A stretch of DNA of 64,000 bases from Chryseobacterium gwangjuense (GCF_021311115.1 NZ_JAJTNP010000003.1:401483-465482); one strand, 5' to 3'. Positions 7,425 to 17,400 are shown, counted from the first letter of the stretch. Numbers and translations are program-made. The notes: generated from the letters alone by a model not told the origin.

Positions 7425-9329
7425 ATGGAAAAAGATCCAATTTTAATGATAAAATTTATCATTGTCGCAATGTCTTTATTTTTATTGTATATGCTAGGAG
7501 TGAAGATTATAGGTATTAATTCATTCTTATACAATATATCTCAGCACGGATTTTCAGTAGTGGTATCTCCTGAAGCAAGTTTCCTGGCAAGATTAAAATT
7601 TTTAGTTGTGGGAATTTGTTTCGGATATGCAGAGCTTTTATACATTCTGATTCAATTCTGGATTGTAAAATCTTTAATTCCGCCACTGAAAACACCTTTC
7701 AATTTTTATAAAAAACTGATTTTTTATCCATTTGGGTTTATTAATAAACAATTTACGGGCTTTTCATCTTTGAAAGATTCAAAGAAAAAATTTCAGGGAT
7801 TAACTTTACAAACCAAAAAAAGAACCGTTCAAATTCCTAATCCTTTTCGTGGGATTTTGGTAATAGGCGGTCCCGGAGCAGGAAAATCTGAAAGTTTTGC
7901 AGTCCCCTTTATACGAGAGTTAGCACAAAAAAAGTTTTCAGGTATCTGTTATGATTTTAAATATCCGGCACTGGCAAATGATATTGAACTTTTTTATTCA
8001 GATTCGGGTATTAAGCATTATGTTTTGAATTTTAATGATTCACTTAAAAGCCATAGATGTAACCCTTTAAATCCAAAATATTTACCTCATTCAGCGTATG
8101 CAAGGGAATATGCTTCTGCCATCACTAAAAATTTGATGAAAGAATCTATCAAGAAAGAGGATTTTTGGTCACGTTCTGCAACAGATCTTCTGACAGCATG
8201 TATTTGGTTTCTGAAGAAAGAATATCCTAAATATTGTGATCTTCCACATACATTAGCATTGATTGCGACAAATCACACTGATTTAATTGCTTTACTATCT
8301 TCAAATTCCGAAACCAAGGCAATGATATTGTCGCTTGCTACAGCTCTAGAGAGCGAAGCAAATTCACAATTAGCAGGAGTAGTGGGATCATTACAGGGAG
8401 CAGTAGCACAGATTAATACACCGGAGTTTATGTATATTTTCGGAGGAGAGGATTTTGATTTGAATATTAATAATCCGGAAAATCCAATTGTTTTGACGGT
8501 GGGGAATAATCCTTCCATTGCAACGACATTAGCTCCTTTGTGTAGTTTGGTTATATCAGTTGCTGCAAAACAATTGAATCAACCTCGTAAACACCATTCT
8601 TTTGTATTACTGGATGAATTTCCAACTGTTTTTATTAACGATATCCAAACTCTTCCAAATACGGGAAGAAGTAATAAGATTGCAAGTATGTTTTTCTGCC
8701 AGGATCTTTCACAGCTTACGGATGGTTATACGAAAGAAAAAGCAGATGTGTTGTTTGCGAGTTGTCTAAATCATTTTTACGGTCAGGTTTCCAGTAGTCA
8801 TACTGCAGATATTCTCAGTAAACAGTTTGGTAAGAAAGATCAATTTTTTGAAAGCAGTAATACTTCACGTCATTTTCTAAATCCATTTAAGAGAAACGTT
8901 GGTCAAAGTCGATCTGTACAAGAAAGAGACGTTTTCAGAAATTCAGTTTTTATGGAGCTACCGGTTGGTGAATTCATTGGAAGAGTTGCCGAAAGTTCTG
9001 AAGCTTATATTCATGAGAAATTTTTACCTGTTAAAAGAAAGCAATTAGCCTATCAGATAGACAGTAAGTTTAAAAACCAACTCGATTTCGTCATTACTGA
9101 TTATTATGAAAAAGTTCGGGATGAAGTCAATGAAATTATTTCTCTTTTCAAAGGCGAAATTAATAAGAATGAAAGCAAGCAAGATCGATCCAGGCAAATG
9201 AATCCGGCTCCCGATAATAGTTCTGAAGAGTTTAGCGGAATCAACATAATTGAAGATGAAGAATCTAATTCATCCACTGAGCTTGAAGAAAATGAAAGAA
9301 ATTTTAAGTTTTCAAGCAGAAGTCTCTAA
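7425..9329 (+). CDS. VirD4/TraG-like type IV coupling protein
   Basis: A 634-residue membrane ATPase. Two N-terminal transmembrane segments (around FIIVAMSLFLLYML and FLVVGICFGYAELLY) precede a RecA-like motor with Walker A GGPGAGKS (148-155) and Walker B FVLLDEF near residue 397. The C-terminal tail is acidic and low-complexity. Coupling proteins dock the relaxosome at a type IV secretion channel. As no channel genes are present, the element would depend on a co-resident conjugative element. The order accessory protein, relaxase, coupling protein is the usual mob module of Bacteroidota. Confidence 0.88.
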   Translation: MEKDPILMIKFIIVAMSLFLLYMLGVKIIGINSFLYNISQHGFSVVVSPEASFLARLKFLVVGICFGYAELLYILIQFWIVKSLIPPLKTPFNFYKKLIFYPFGFINKQFTGFSSLKDSKKKFQGLTLQTKKRTVQIPNPFRGILVIGGPGAGKSESFAVPFIRELAQKKFSGICYDFKYPALANDIELFYSDSGIKHYVLNFNDSLKSHRCNPLNPKYLPHSAYAREYASAITKNLMKESIKKEDFWSRSATDLLTACIWFLKKEYPKYCDLPHTLALIATNHTDLIALLSSNSETKAMILSLATALESEANSQLAGVVGSLQGAVAQINTPEFMYIFGGEDFDLNINNPENPIVLTVGNNPSIATTLAPLCSLVISVAAKQLNQPRKHHSFVLLDEFPTVFINDIQTLPNTGRSNKIASMFFCQDLSQLTDGYTKEKADVLFASCLNHFYGQVSSSHTADILSKQFGKKDQFFESSNTSRHFLNPFKRNVGQSRSVQERDVFRNSVFMELPVGEFIGRVAESSEAYIHEKFLPVKRKQLAYQIDSKFKNQLDFVITDYYEKVRDEVNEIISLFKGEINKNESKQDRSRQMNPAPDNSSEEFSGINIIEDEESNSSTELEENERNFKFSSRSL

Positions 9330-9370
9330 ATCAAACAATCATTAAATAATTATAAAAAAACAAAAAAGTT

Positions 9371-9547
9371 ATGAAAATACTACAGAGCAAAATTTCTGTT
9401 TGGGGCATTGTAACCCTATTAATATTAATGATCTTTTTGATCTCAATTGCAATAACAAAAGATTCAGTTAAAACAACAGCGGAAAAGCCGAAAGTAGATT
9501 ATAAAGAACTTGATAAGGCTTTGTTTGGAACTACAGAAAATAATTGA
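9371..9547 (+). CDS. Small single-pass membrane protein after the coupling protein
   Basis: A 58-codon frame starting ATGAAAATACTACAG. It encodes a short basic N-terminus, one hydrophobic helix (WGIVTLLILMIFLISIAI) and a Lys-rich soluble tail ending ALFGTTENN. It follows the coupling-protein gene by 41 nt on the same strand and is probably expressed with it. No family is recognised. A mating-contact, exclusion or coupling-protein accessory role would fit its position, but this is inference. Confidence 0.6.
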   Translation: MKILQSKISVWGIVTLLILMIFLISIAITKDSVKTTAEKPKVDYKELDKALFGTTENN

Positions 9548-9609
9548 AATCTTTTTTGACAAAAATTAAAAAATTTATTTAATGAAATAATTTTGTAAAA
9601 ATTTTTAAT

Positions 9610-10809
9610 ATGAAAAATCCATTCACAATGACCGAAAAACAAATCAATATTTGTAAGAATTCTCTTGAAGAGTTAAAGATTTTATACCTAGAAAATCAAC
9701 ACTTTTATACTCCTGTTGACGTTTACTATAAGCCTTCAGGTAAACAATTTAAAAAGTGGGCTTTACTTAGTTGCAATGAGCATGATTGTGAACCTTTTGA
9801 ACAGGATATTCAGGATGCAAGGATATTAAGACGCTCTAAAAAATGTCCGGAATGTCTTTCTATAATTCAAAGTGAAAATACTCGCATTCCTATTGTTGAA
9901 CTTAATAGAAGAATTCAACTTTCAACAGAGCCATTAGTAATAAACAAACAGACTGTTATTAAATATTCTGAAAAATTACATAATAACAATACTGTAGTAA
10001 TGGTTAAATGTAATTTGTTTGGTCATCATAAAGAAATGTTTCCTCAAACCGCAGTGTCGATTGGGAAAAACAATATCTGTCCCGAATGCTGTAAAACAAG
10101 AGATTACAAAAAGAAGAATGGTGAAGATCTCATTGACAAAATAAATGATATTTTAAAAAATAAGAACAACTCTTTTTCATTCTTTGGTTCTATAAACCGA
10201 AATAATAAAGGTATTATTTTTTATGAATTAATTTGTGAAAATTGTGGATGTTCCGAATGGGAAAGAGAAAAGTATGTTGAATCTGTAAAATGTAAAGTTT
10301 GCTACCCAAATGATACCCTTGGTGAAAGTAGAGTTATCAAATATTTAAACTTTCAAAATATAACTTTTAAAAAGCAAAAGAAATTCCCTGGACTGAAAAA
10401 TAATATGGAATTAAAATGTGATTTTTTTATTCCAAAACTGAATTTAATAATTGAGTATGATGGACATCAACATTATTATCCAATTGACTATTTTAAAGGG
10501 TTTAAAAGCTTTAAAAATACAATAAAGTGTGATTGGATTAAGAATAGATATGCGTTGAAAAACAGAATAAATATTTTGAGAATTCCTTTTAAAGAATATG
10601 ATAATCTGGAAAATCTAATAGATGACGCTATTGCCAAAATCAATAGCCAAGAGCACTCATTTAAAAACTATTATAATTTTTTAAATGTTTACAGAATAAA
10701 CTACATTTCTATAATTGTAAATAAAAGAATGAGGTTAAAGAAAATATTACTCGGAAATAAAAGAAAACCGTATTTTTTATCCGATCTGGATAAAAAGAAA
10801 TATCAATAA
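9610..10809 (+). CDS. Zinc-ribbon protein with C-terminal PD-(D/E)XK (Vsr/DUF559-like) nuclease domain
   Basis: A 399-residue protein. The first two thirds carry several Cys pairs that look like zinc knuckles: CPEC near 79, CPEC near 158, CENCGC near 210 and CKVC near 230. The C-terminal domain begins with GESRVIKYL (about 238) and has DFFIP (about 271) and IEYDGHQHY (about 282), the acidic residues of a Vsr-like or MTES_1575-like endonuclease. Similar proteins occur in phages and mobile elements as homing-type or restriction-type nucleases. It has its own -7 box (TAATTTTG, 9588-9595) and no visible methylase partner. The substrate is unknown. Confidence 0.72.
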   Translation: MKNPFTMTEKQINICKNSLEELKILYLENQHFYTPVDVYYKPSGKQFKKWALLSCNEHDCEPFEQDIQDARILRRSKKCPECLSIIQSENTRIPIVELNRRIQLSTEPLVINKQTVIKYSEKLHNNNTVVMVKCNLFGHHKEMFPQTAVSIGKNNICPECCKTRDYKKKNGEDLIDKINDILKNKNNSFSFFGSINRNNKGIIFYELICENCGCSEWEREKYVESVKCKVCYPNDTLGESRVIKYLNFQNITFKKQKKFPGLKNNMELKCDFFIPKLNLIIEYDGHQHYYPIDYFKGFKSFKNTIKCDWIKNRYALKNRINILRIPFKEYDNLENLIDDAIAKINSQEHSFKNYYNFLNVYRINYISIIVNKRMRLKKILLGNKRKPYFLSDLDKKKYQ

Positions 10810-10910
10810 GAAAATTAAGTTAACAAAGCTTAATACTCAGCTTTTCTGAAGCTACTAACTAAATCAAACAATTTTTACGACCGCTGTGTTATAGCAAAAA
10901 AATTTTGGAA

Positions 10911-10925
10911 CCTGTTCAGAACAGG
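10911..10925. promoter_or_regulatory. Palindrome CCTGTTC-A-GAACAGG upstream of the secreted-protein gene
   Basis: A perfect 7-bp inverted repeat, extended by GGAA and TTTCC on either side, lies in the 170-nt gap before the type IX-secreted protein gene. The half-site resembles the CTGTTCAG motifs repeated at 11831-12539, so it may be an operator for the same factor. There is no T run, so it is not a typical terminator. Confidence 0.35.
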
Positions 10926-10979
10926 GGTTTCCATATCTAAAAACAAACCTTAAAAAATATTAATTTAAAATTTAAAAAA

Positions 10980-11738
10980 ATGAAAAACAAAATCAATTTA
11001 CTAATTATCAGTGCATTAATATTTTGTTCTAATGTGCTTTACTGCAATTCAATCGATCAGGAAATTACTGATCAGAATTTTAAAATGTTCTTTTCTTGCG
11101 GATCGGAAAATTTTGAAAATATCCCAGCAAGCTCCAGTTCTTTTGAATCAAATAGCTGGTTAAATAATAATATTACATGGACGGCTTCGGACTCCAGAAC
11201 CGATCAAACAATTAATAGTAAAGCAATTGTTATCAGAAATGGTAGTCTTACGAGTTCTATTATTACAGGAGGAATTAAAAGTCTTACTGTCACTACACAA
11301 TTAAAATTTTCAGGAAATCCGGGAAACCTTATTCTGGAAATTAATGATATCCAAGTTGGAACAATACCTTTTAATTCCGGAGTTGTGACAACAACACTTG
11401 ATAATATAAATATCGCAGGAAATATCATTATTAAGCTTGTAAATCCTAATACGGGGCAAAGAGTTGCTATTGATGATCTTTCCTGGTCATGCTATTCAAA
11501 TTTGGGAATTAGTGAAATTAATAAGGTGGCTCAGCTTTCAATTTATCCTAATCCAATTAAAAACGGTGAATATCTGTATCTTAATAGAAAGGTAAATGAG
11601 GTTCTTATTTATAATAGTGAAGGGAGACTTATTAAGAAATCAAACTTAAGAAGCAATTCAATATTAATAGATAATCTACTGAAGGGTATGTATCTTCTTA
11701 AAACAGAAAATATGACACATAAATTTATAGTTAATTAA
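10980..11738 (+). CDS. Type IX-secreted protein with jelly-roll-like domain and C-terminal sorting signal
   Basis: A 252-residue exported protein. A Sec signal peptide (hydrophobic segment LLIISALIFCSNVLYC) is followed by a beta-rich domain with ENIPASSSSFESNSW, WTASDSRTDQTIN, AIVIRNG and VAIDDLSWSC, a module often fused to Bacteroidota extracellular nucleases and lamin-tail proteins. From about residue 185 comes a Por/type IX C-terminal sorting domain (LSIYPNPIKNGEYLYL ... GMYLLKTENMTHKFIVN). No catalytic domain is present, so it is probably a stand-alone binding or adhesive protein. A damaged copy lies at 18030-18201 before the second cargo block. Confidence 0.85.
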   Translation: MKNKINLLIISALIFCSNVLYCNSIDQEITDQNFKMFFSCGSENFENIPASSSSFESNSWLNNNITWTASDSRTDQTINSKAIVIRNGSLTSSIITGGIKSLTVTTQLKFSGNPGNLILEINDIQVGTIPFNSGVVTTTLDNINIAGNIIIKLVNPNTGQRVAIDDLSWSCYSNLGISEINKVAQLSIYPNPIKNGEYLYLNRKVNEVLIYNSEGRLIKKSNLRSNSILIDNLLKGMYLLKTENMTHKFIVN

Positions 11739-11763
11739 TTATTTGAATTGTAATCTTTAAGAC

Positions 11764-11911
11764 AAAATCCATCTCTAAAATTATTGAGATGGATTTTTAT
11801 AAGTTTATTTTTAGCTTAAAAAGAAAAAAACTGTTCAGATTTTATAAATCCTGCTGTTGAGCTGTTCAGATTTTGTAAATCCTGTTTTTTTCGTTGTTAA
11901 AAGTAAGCATA
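11764..11911 (+). repeat. Intergenic repeat module, copy 1
   Basis: The module has a terminator-like hairpin (AAAATCCATCTC / GAGATGGATTTTT), an AT-rich spacer, two tandem 23-bp units of form CTGTTCAG-N11-CCTG (11831-11853 and 11862-11884, 31 bp apart), then a T run and AAAAGTAAGCATAT. The same order recurs at 12269-12418 and partly at 12488-12556. The module sits directly upstream of a small gene, so it may combine the terminator of the previous gene with the control region of the next one. Confidence 0.7.
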
Positions 11912-11933
11912 TTTTTTAAAAAAATAAATATCA

Positions 11934-12182
11934 ATGGAAAATATATCTTTTTGGCGTTATCAGATTATCAATACAGGAACAACGGAAACTCCTATTTATG
12001 GAGTGCACGAAGTTTATTTCAACGAAAAAACTGGAAAAGTTATTATGTGGACAGAAGATCCAGTTGCTTTAGATAATTACGAGGATATAGAAGAATTGAG
12101 AAGTGATTTGGAAAAAATTTTATCTGATATTAAAAATCAGCCAGTTTTATTAGAAGCCGACCTTGAAAAGAATTTGCTGTGA
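11934..12182 (+). CDS. Small hypothetical protein, 82 aa
   Basis: An acidic 82-residue protein starting MENISFWRYQIINTG, with YGVHEVYFNEKTGKVIMWT in the middle and a helical, Glu/Leu-rich C-terminus. The central pattern resembles short conserved proteins of phages and mobile elements of unknown function that have a beta hairpin followed by a helix. The ATG at 11934 is preferred over the overlapping frame from 11894, which lacks protein-like composition. It is flanked on both sides by copies of the intergenic repeat module, so it may be a small movable cassette. Confidence 0.65.
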   Translation: MENISFWRYQIINTGTTETPIYGVHEVYFNEKTGKVIMWTEDPVALDNYEDIEELRSDLEKILSDIKNQPVLLEADLEKNLL

Positions 12183-12268
12183 ATTGGTTTTTGATTAAAA
12201 TCTTATTTCTTTCAATTCAAACAAATAATATCATTAATCATGCAATACAGTAAAAACTTTAAATATCT

Positions 12269-12418
12269 AAAAAAATCCATCTCATAAATAATTTATGGAT
12301 GGATTTTTACGAGTTCATTCTTACTCAAAATGAAAAAACTGTCCAGACTTTTCATAACCCTGCCGAAGCTGTCCAGATTACATTCGCCCTGTTTTTTCTT
12401 TGGTAAAAGTAAGCATAT
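12269..12418 (+). repeat. Intergenic repeat module, copy 2
   Basis: A diverged direct copy of 11764-11911: the ATCCATCTC hairpin, the AT-rich spacer, two units CTGTCCAG-N-CCTG (12339-12362 and 12369-12391) and the tail GGTAAAAGTAAGCATATCT. No gene of credible size follows in 12419-12756; that stretch holds a third partial module and a separate 75-bp repeat. Confidence 0.7.
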
Positions 12419-12487
12419 CTATAAAAAACTTCACTTAAATTGTAGTGTTTTATATTTAAAATACTTTTTTTAATTTTTGAAAAAGAA

Positions 12488-12556
12488 CTGCCCAAACACT
12501 GATAATCCTGCCGAAGCTGTCCAAATTATACTGGTCCTGTTCTTTGCTCAACAAAA
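12488..12556 (+). repeat. Intergenic repeat module, partial copy 3
   Basis: Two further units (12488-12510 and 12517-12539) of the CTGYCCA-N-CCTG pattern at the same spacing, with CCGAAGCTGTCCA shared with copy 2, but without the hairpin. The copies have drifted, which suggests old duplications or repeated cassette loss. Confidence 0.6.
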
Positions 12557-12641
12557 ATATATCCTTTTTATCGAAAAAACAAACCCTTATAAAATTATTT
12601 ACAATTGTAGGAAAACGAATAATTAAAAATCGATAATATAA

Positions 12642-12716
12642 TTTTTCAGTCGTCACTTCCTCAGACTTCTCGTTTCTTCAAAACGCTTGTCATTCGTTCT
12701 TTCTTTGTTCAAAATT
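12642..12716 (+). repeat. About 75-bp direct repeat before cargo block 1
   Basis: The sequence beginning TTTTTCAGTCGTCACTTCCT and ending TTTGTTCAAAATT is repeated with few changes at 18243-18317. A small hairpin (CGTTT/AAACG) lies inside; the second copy keeps pairing there as CGTTTC/GAAACG. It precedes both cargo blocks in the same orientation and could mark a recombination junction where cargo is exchanged. Confidence 0.75.
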
Positions 12717-12756
12717 AAACTCACAATATTTATAAAAGATTATATCTATTACTTTA

Positions 12757-13686
12757 TTATAGATCCCATTGTAAGATCCCATTTTCATCCGCTTTAATAT
12801 GCTGTTTAACTGGAATAAATTTTGCGCCGCTTTTTCCATCTGGTGCTGGAATAAACCAAACTAACATTGCACCAGCAAATTTTAATTTTTTGTCAACAAC
12901 AGATGGTTTTAAGACAATATTTTCCTTTTGAAATGAATTTACAATACTAGGATATATAATGCCTTCGATCTCATATTGTGTTTTCAAGTTTTCTATTTTA
13001 TTAAAAACTCTGTCACTATAATAATTACTTAGTTTATAGGAATTTCCTTCATCAAATCTAGCAAATTGATCTGCAAAAAACATTAAATTATTATAATCAT
13101 ATTCTGAGTTTATTTGCTTTTTGATTTGTTCATTTGCTTTTATAATATCTTCACTTTGTATTGTTTCTGACTTAAAGCCTACTGTATCATAAAAATCTTT
13201 AAAAGTATTTTCAGAATGGGGGATTTGAGCTAATGTTAGAGGTTCAGTTATTTGCCACATTCCTATTGTAAATAAGGATGAACCTTTATCTAAAACTTCT
13301 CTTCCGTTAACAATGCATTCTGTGCAGGCAATGGGATAATCAAAAGCTCCATAGAACATTGACTCGTTAGGTTTGTTGGCTCTGCCAAAATCCGCTATTA
13401 AATACTTTAAACTTTCAGGAATGTAAGATATCTCATCAATCTTATCAAAAGGTTTATTTTCTGTATTTTTTATTTCACGAGCTCTGTAAATTAGATTAAG
13501 ACCTCCCGCCTCTCTTTGATTTAGTTCGAAAGGTAAATTTTGAAAATTATATATTGAAATTGGAATTCTCGGAAATGCAGTATTACATAATTTTAGAATT
13601 TGATCATAATCAAAATTGTCTCCATTTTCGAGTAAAATATTCTTTATTTTTTGCGTTTCTTCAATATTTATATATGTTGCTTTCAT
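12757..13686 (-). CDS. RES-domain protein (predicted NAD+-cleaving toxin/effector)
   Basis: A 309-residue protein with the Arg-Glu-Ser signature of the RES family: LIYRAREI near residue 66, then FGRANKPNESMFYGAFDYPIA with a following Glu (CTEC), and IEGIIYPS near 240. Known RES toxins (MbcT, ParT and others) degrade NAD+ or modify host enzymes and stop growth. It is longer than classic RES toxins and lacks the usual Xre/MbcA antitoxin. Instead it follows a HEPN-like gene by 69 nt on the same strand, divergent from an HD/Hsp90-like ATPase gene. I infer that it is the toxic effector of a defence-like cluster. Confidence 0.68.
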   Translation of the reverse strand: MKATYINIEETQKIKNILLENGDNFDYDQILKLCNTAFPRIPISIYNFQNLPFELNQREAGGLNLIYRAREIKNTENKPFDKIDEISYIPESLKYLIADFGRANKPNESMFYGAFDYPIACTECIVNGREVLDKGSSLFTIGMWQITEPLTLAQIPHSENTFKDFYDTVGFKSETIQSEDIIKANEQIKKQINSEYDYNNLMFFADQFARFDEGNSYKLSNYYSDRVFNKIENLKTQYEIEGIIYPSIVNSFQKENIVLKPSVVDKKLKFAGAMLVWFIPAPDGKSGAKFIPVKQHIKADENGILQWDL

Positions 13687-13755
13687 TGCTAAAACTAATA
13701 AAAAATTTATTTAAGATTTAAACCTTATTAGGATAAGGATTAAAAAACTATGATT

Positions 13756-14385
13756 TTATATATTTCCTATATTTGATTTAAATTTATCAATTCTTTGATA
13801 GAATTTTGTCATTTTATCCCCACTCATAGCAATAATAGGTTTCTTTTTAATTGCTTTTTTAGAAACTTGATGTAATAGATTTGCTATTTTTTCAAGCTCC
13901 AATAATGATTCATGAGTTAAGAGATATTTAACCGCTTTATCTGTGAAGTTCTTGTTTTTAATATCTTCTCTAATACCATACAAAGTAACTAAATCATATC
14001 TGTTACTTACATTTAGTAAGGTGTATTTAGTAAGTAAAAGTTCTTTGTTTTTTTTACTCAACAATTTTAAACGATTCTTTGCTCTTGATTCAACTTCACC
14101 ATAAAGTTTTTGGATATTATGACCTTTTCCTCGTGCAGATTTATAGGCATCTTCTGGTGTTTCAGAGGATTTAGATAATGCAACTATAATGGCTTTTAAA
14201 TCTGTTTCAATTGCCATTATTAAATCAACATATATTTTACTATACCAATTTCTATCATGAAATTCATCTATTCGAATCAAATGATGTACTCGCCATAGAA
14301 ACTGATTTGCATCAGTATACATTGAATCACAAATGGTCTTTTTAAGAAATGTATTTGAATTAAATTTTGGCTGTAATTTTTTCAT
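13756..14385 (-). CDS. HEPN-like helical protein
   Basis: A 209-residue, basic, predominantly helical protein. Features reminiscent of HEPN domains are a long amphipathic helix with acidic positions (DLIMAIETDLKAIIVALS), an ARGKGHNIQKLY segment like the 'GH..xxL' element of many HEPN proteins, and NRYDLVTLYGIRED. The classical RNase motif R-x4-6-H is not clearly present, so this may be a non-catalytic partner. It lies upstream of the RES gene in one transcription unit and divergent from the HD/Hsp90-like gene. A candidate -7 box (TATATTTG, minus strand, 14403-14410) precedes it. The assignment is tentative. Confidence 0.45.
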   Translation of the reverse strand: MKKLQPKFNSNTFLKKTICDSMYTDANQFLWRVHHLIRIDEFHDRNWYSKIYVDLIMAIETDLKAIIVALSKSSETPEDAYKSARGKGHNIQKLYGEVESRAKNRLKLLSKKNKELLLTKYTLLNVSNRYDLVTLYGIREDIKNKNFTDKAVKYLLTHESLLELEKIANLLHQVSKKAIKKKPIIAMSGDKMTKFYQRIDKFKSNIGNI

Positions 14386-14440
14386 AAATGTATGATTTAT
14401 CTCAAATATACAATTTATGATTTAAAGTGATATACAGTAT

Positions 14441-14472
14441 TTGTCTGAGAGAAAGCCTTTTTTGTAAATTTG
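14441..14472 (+). promoter_or_regulatory. Promoter of the HD/Hsp90-like gene
   Basis: TTG at 14441-14443 and TAAATTTG at 14465-14472 are 21 nt apart, a good fit to the Bacteroidota -33/-7 consensus. The ATG follows 19 nt after the -7 box. Confidence 0.6.
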
Positions 14473-14491
14473 TTAAAAACCTAAAAAATTA

Positions 14492-17400
14492 ATGAGAGTA
14501 TTAGAAGAATTGAAGAAAAGAAGCCAGCTTGAAAAGGATTCTGTAAAAATAGATTTGAAACTTTATAATCTAATTGATGATATAGAAAAAGAAGCAAGAA
14601 ATCATCTTAAAAGAGTTATAACTGTTTTACAGGAATTTGATATTCATGATGAAAAACACAGCGAGAAAGTTATTAAAAATATTGAAGATTTATTAGGAAA
14701 TACAGTAAATGAGCTTTCTTCTTATGAGTTATTTTTATTACATTCATCAGCATTTTTGCATGATTGTGCAATGGCTCCTTCAGAATATGAAATTAATGTT
14801 ATGAAGCTAACAGAAGGGAATGAGAACTTTTATTCTGAAAGAAATTCTATTAAACATGATCTAAAAGCACCATTAAAGCATACAGAAGCATTAAATATTA
14901 TAAATTCTAACAAGGAATTCTTGTATAAAGATTTTGGTTTCCCAAGTAAATGGATATTTTGTTCTTCTACCGAAAAAGATTTTACAAATTATTTAGCAGA
15001 TCTATTAGTCGATTACCAAAATTTTAGAAATGGGTTTGCTAAAGAATTAAAAGGCGTTAATGATATTGAGGATTTTAAATCTATTAATGAATTTATTAGA
15101 ATAGATTATATTAGAGCAACACATCATATAAGAATTGAAACTTATGTTAAAAACTTAGAAACTAAATTTGGAAATGCATTTGAGCAACCATCCTGGGGCA
15201 AAAAGTTAGCAAATGATTTAGCAAAAATTTGTAGATCACATGGTGAAAATATAGAATATACAGAACAATTAAGTGTAAATTCTCAATATTACGGAAGTTC
15301 CTCAGCAAATTTACAAATGGTTGCAATGATGTTGAGATTAGGAGATATAATACATTACAGCTTTGACAGGGCGCCTTTAAATATACTTTCGGCAAAAATT
15401 TTTAAATCTGAATATAGCTTTCAAGAATGGGCAGTAAAAAATAGTGGAGCAAACTATTCAATTGAAAATGGTCTGATATCGTATCGAGCTTATTGTGAAA
15501 GCCCTGAAACATATTTTAAGCTTCATCAGTATATAGACTGGATTGAAGTAGAGATTCAAAATTATTTTAAATTTCAAAGAAAATGGAATGTTGAGTATAT
15601 AAAGAATCTTAATGATAAGGTAGAGAGAATCAATGTATCTAATGATGAATCACAATTTTCACCTAAGAGAGGATTAGGCTTTTCGCTAAATCAAAAGAAA
15701 ATTCTCGAGTTACTAAAAGGAGTTGGATTATACAAAGATGAATTTGCATGTTTGAGAGAATTGTATCAGAACTCATTAGACGCTTGCAGATGCATGGTTT
15801 CTAAGAAGAGAAAAGTAAATATTCAAACTAAGGGACAAATAGAGTTTGGAATAGAAGAAAATGAAGTGGGAAGGTATATTTACGCGTTAGATAACGGAAT
15901 AGGCATGAATAAAGATATTATTGAAAAATATCTATTAAATATAGGAAATTCTTATTATAATTCTTCTGATTTTTATAAGGAACAATCTAAATGGGATGGA
16001 GGTTTTACTCCTACATCACAATTTGGAATTGGAATTCTATCTTGCTTTATGATAGGTACGAAAATAGAAATAGTTACAAGATCAGAAGGAGGAGATTATG
16101 TCTCTTGTATAATAACTGGAGTTCATGATAATTTTTATTATAAGCCAGCAGTAATGTCAGATAAGGAAAGAATTGTAAACACAGGAACCCTTATTAAAGT
16201 TTATTTAAATGATAAAATCTCACAAAATTTAGAAAATTGTAAGCTTGATAAGACGGGACTCTTACTGCTAGGTATTCAGAAAAAATATGCTAAGTTTAAA
16301 GATATGTCAGAAATTTGGCAAAAGCATATATATCAGTTTATTAACAACTTTATTTCAATTGTTCCAGATGATATAGAAATTTTGGTAAAATTTAATGATG
16401 GTCAAGGCCTTCCAATATTCTCTAAACCTTTAAATGTTTTAGAGAATAAAGAAGTACTTGAGATAGATATTATTGAAGATGCAGAACCTCTTAATGACAT
16501 ACTCTTATGGAATCATAATAGAGCAGATGATGCACCAACTATTACTCAAATACATGAAGAAATAAGTACGTATCCAATTAAAATTGTAAAGAATGATATC
16601 AGCTTTACGACTTTAATAAGCTTACCTAACAAAAACCTAGATTTTTCATTTAAAAAGGTAAATGCAGGACGCTTCTTTCTAAAAAGTAATGATGGGTTAT
16701 CAATTGATGGAATTTCCATTGATGATCGTCACTTAAGCCAATCTAAGCATTATTTTACTCATCATCTTATACATTACGATGGGCATTTGGATTTTTATGG
16801 AGAATTGAGACCTATTATTTCTGTTGATAGAAAATCGATTATTTCTTACCCTAAAGAATGTGAGAAACAAGCTAAGCAGATTTCAATAGACTATATTAAA
16901 AGAATCATTGAAATAGCCAGGGAGCATATTAAGACACATAATATTTTGGACGATTCAACTGAATTTAATCTTGTGTGGGACTATGTTTTAGATAAAATAA
17001 ACTTTGCTGATGTTTTATTCATTAATGAGCTGAGTGAAACAGAGTACGGAGACGTGCAGAGTAAAGAGTTGTCTGACATAGTAGGAAAGAATATTTCTAT
17101 AAAAGAATTTATCCGTGCTAAAAAAATAAGTATTCATAATTTTGATTTTAAAGAAAAAACGCAACTAACACAGAAATTAATTTTATCAAAATTAATAAGT
17201 GCGGAATCTATAAATATAATTGATGGGATTGTTGAAATAAATATGCAAAAATTCAATAAGAATCATATATCTAATAATGGATATGGTGATTTGGATAGAG
17301 AACAACTTTTATTCAAAGCAAATGAATGGGGTGTTTTTGATAAGGATTTTGATCTAATAACAGGCTTATACCCTTTAATACCTGAAAGATTATTTAATAA

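Noticed and set aside
11894..12076. Frame 11894-12076 as a gene
   Set aside because: Overlaps the better 11934-12182 gene in another frame and starts in the repeat module.
11764..12556. Integron-type attC array or insertion sequence
   Set aside because: No integron integrase or transposase is present, units lack attC core sites, and no target-site duplication is seen.
12757..14385. Simple toxin-antitoxin pair (RES plus antitoxin)
   Set aside because: The partner is not Xre/MbcA-like, the RES protein is longer than the classic toxins, and the divergent HD/Hsp90-like gene shares the regulatory region. It stays possible but does not explain the block.
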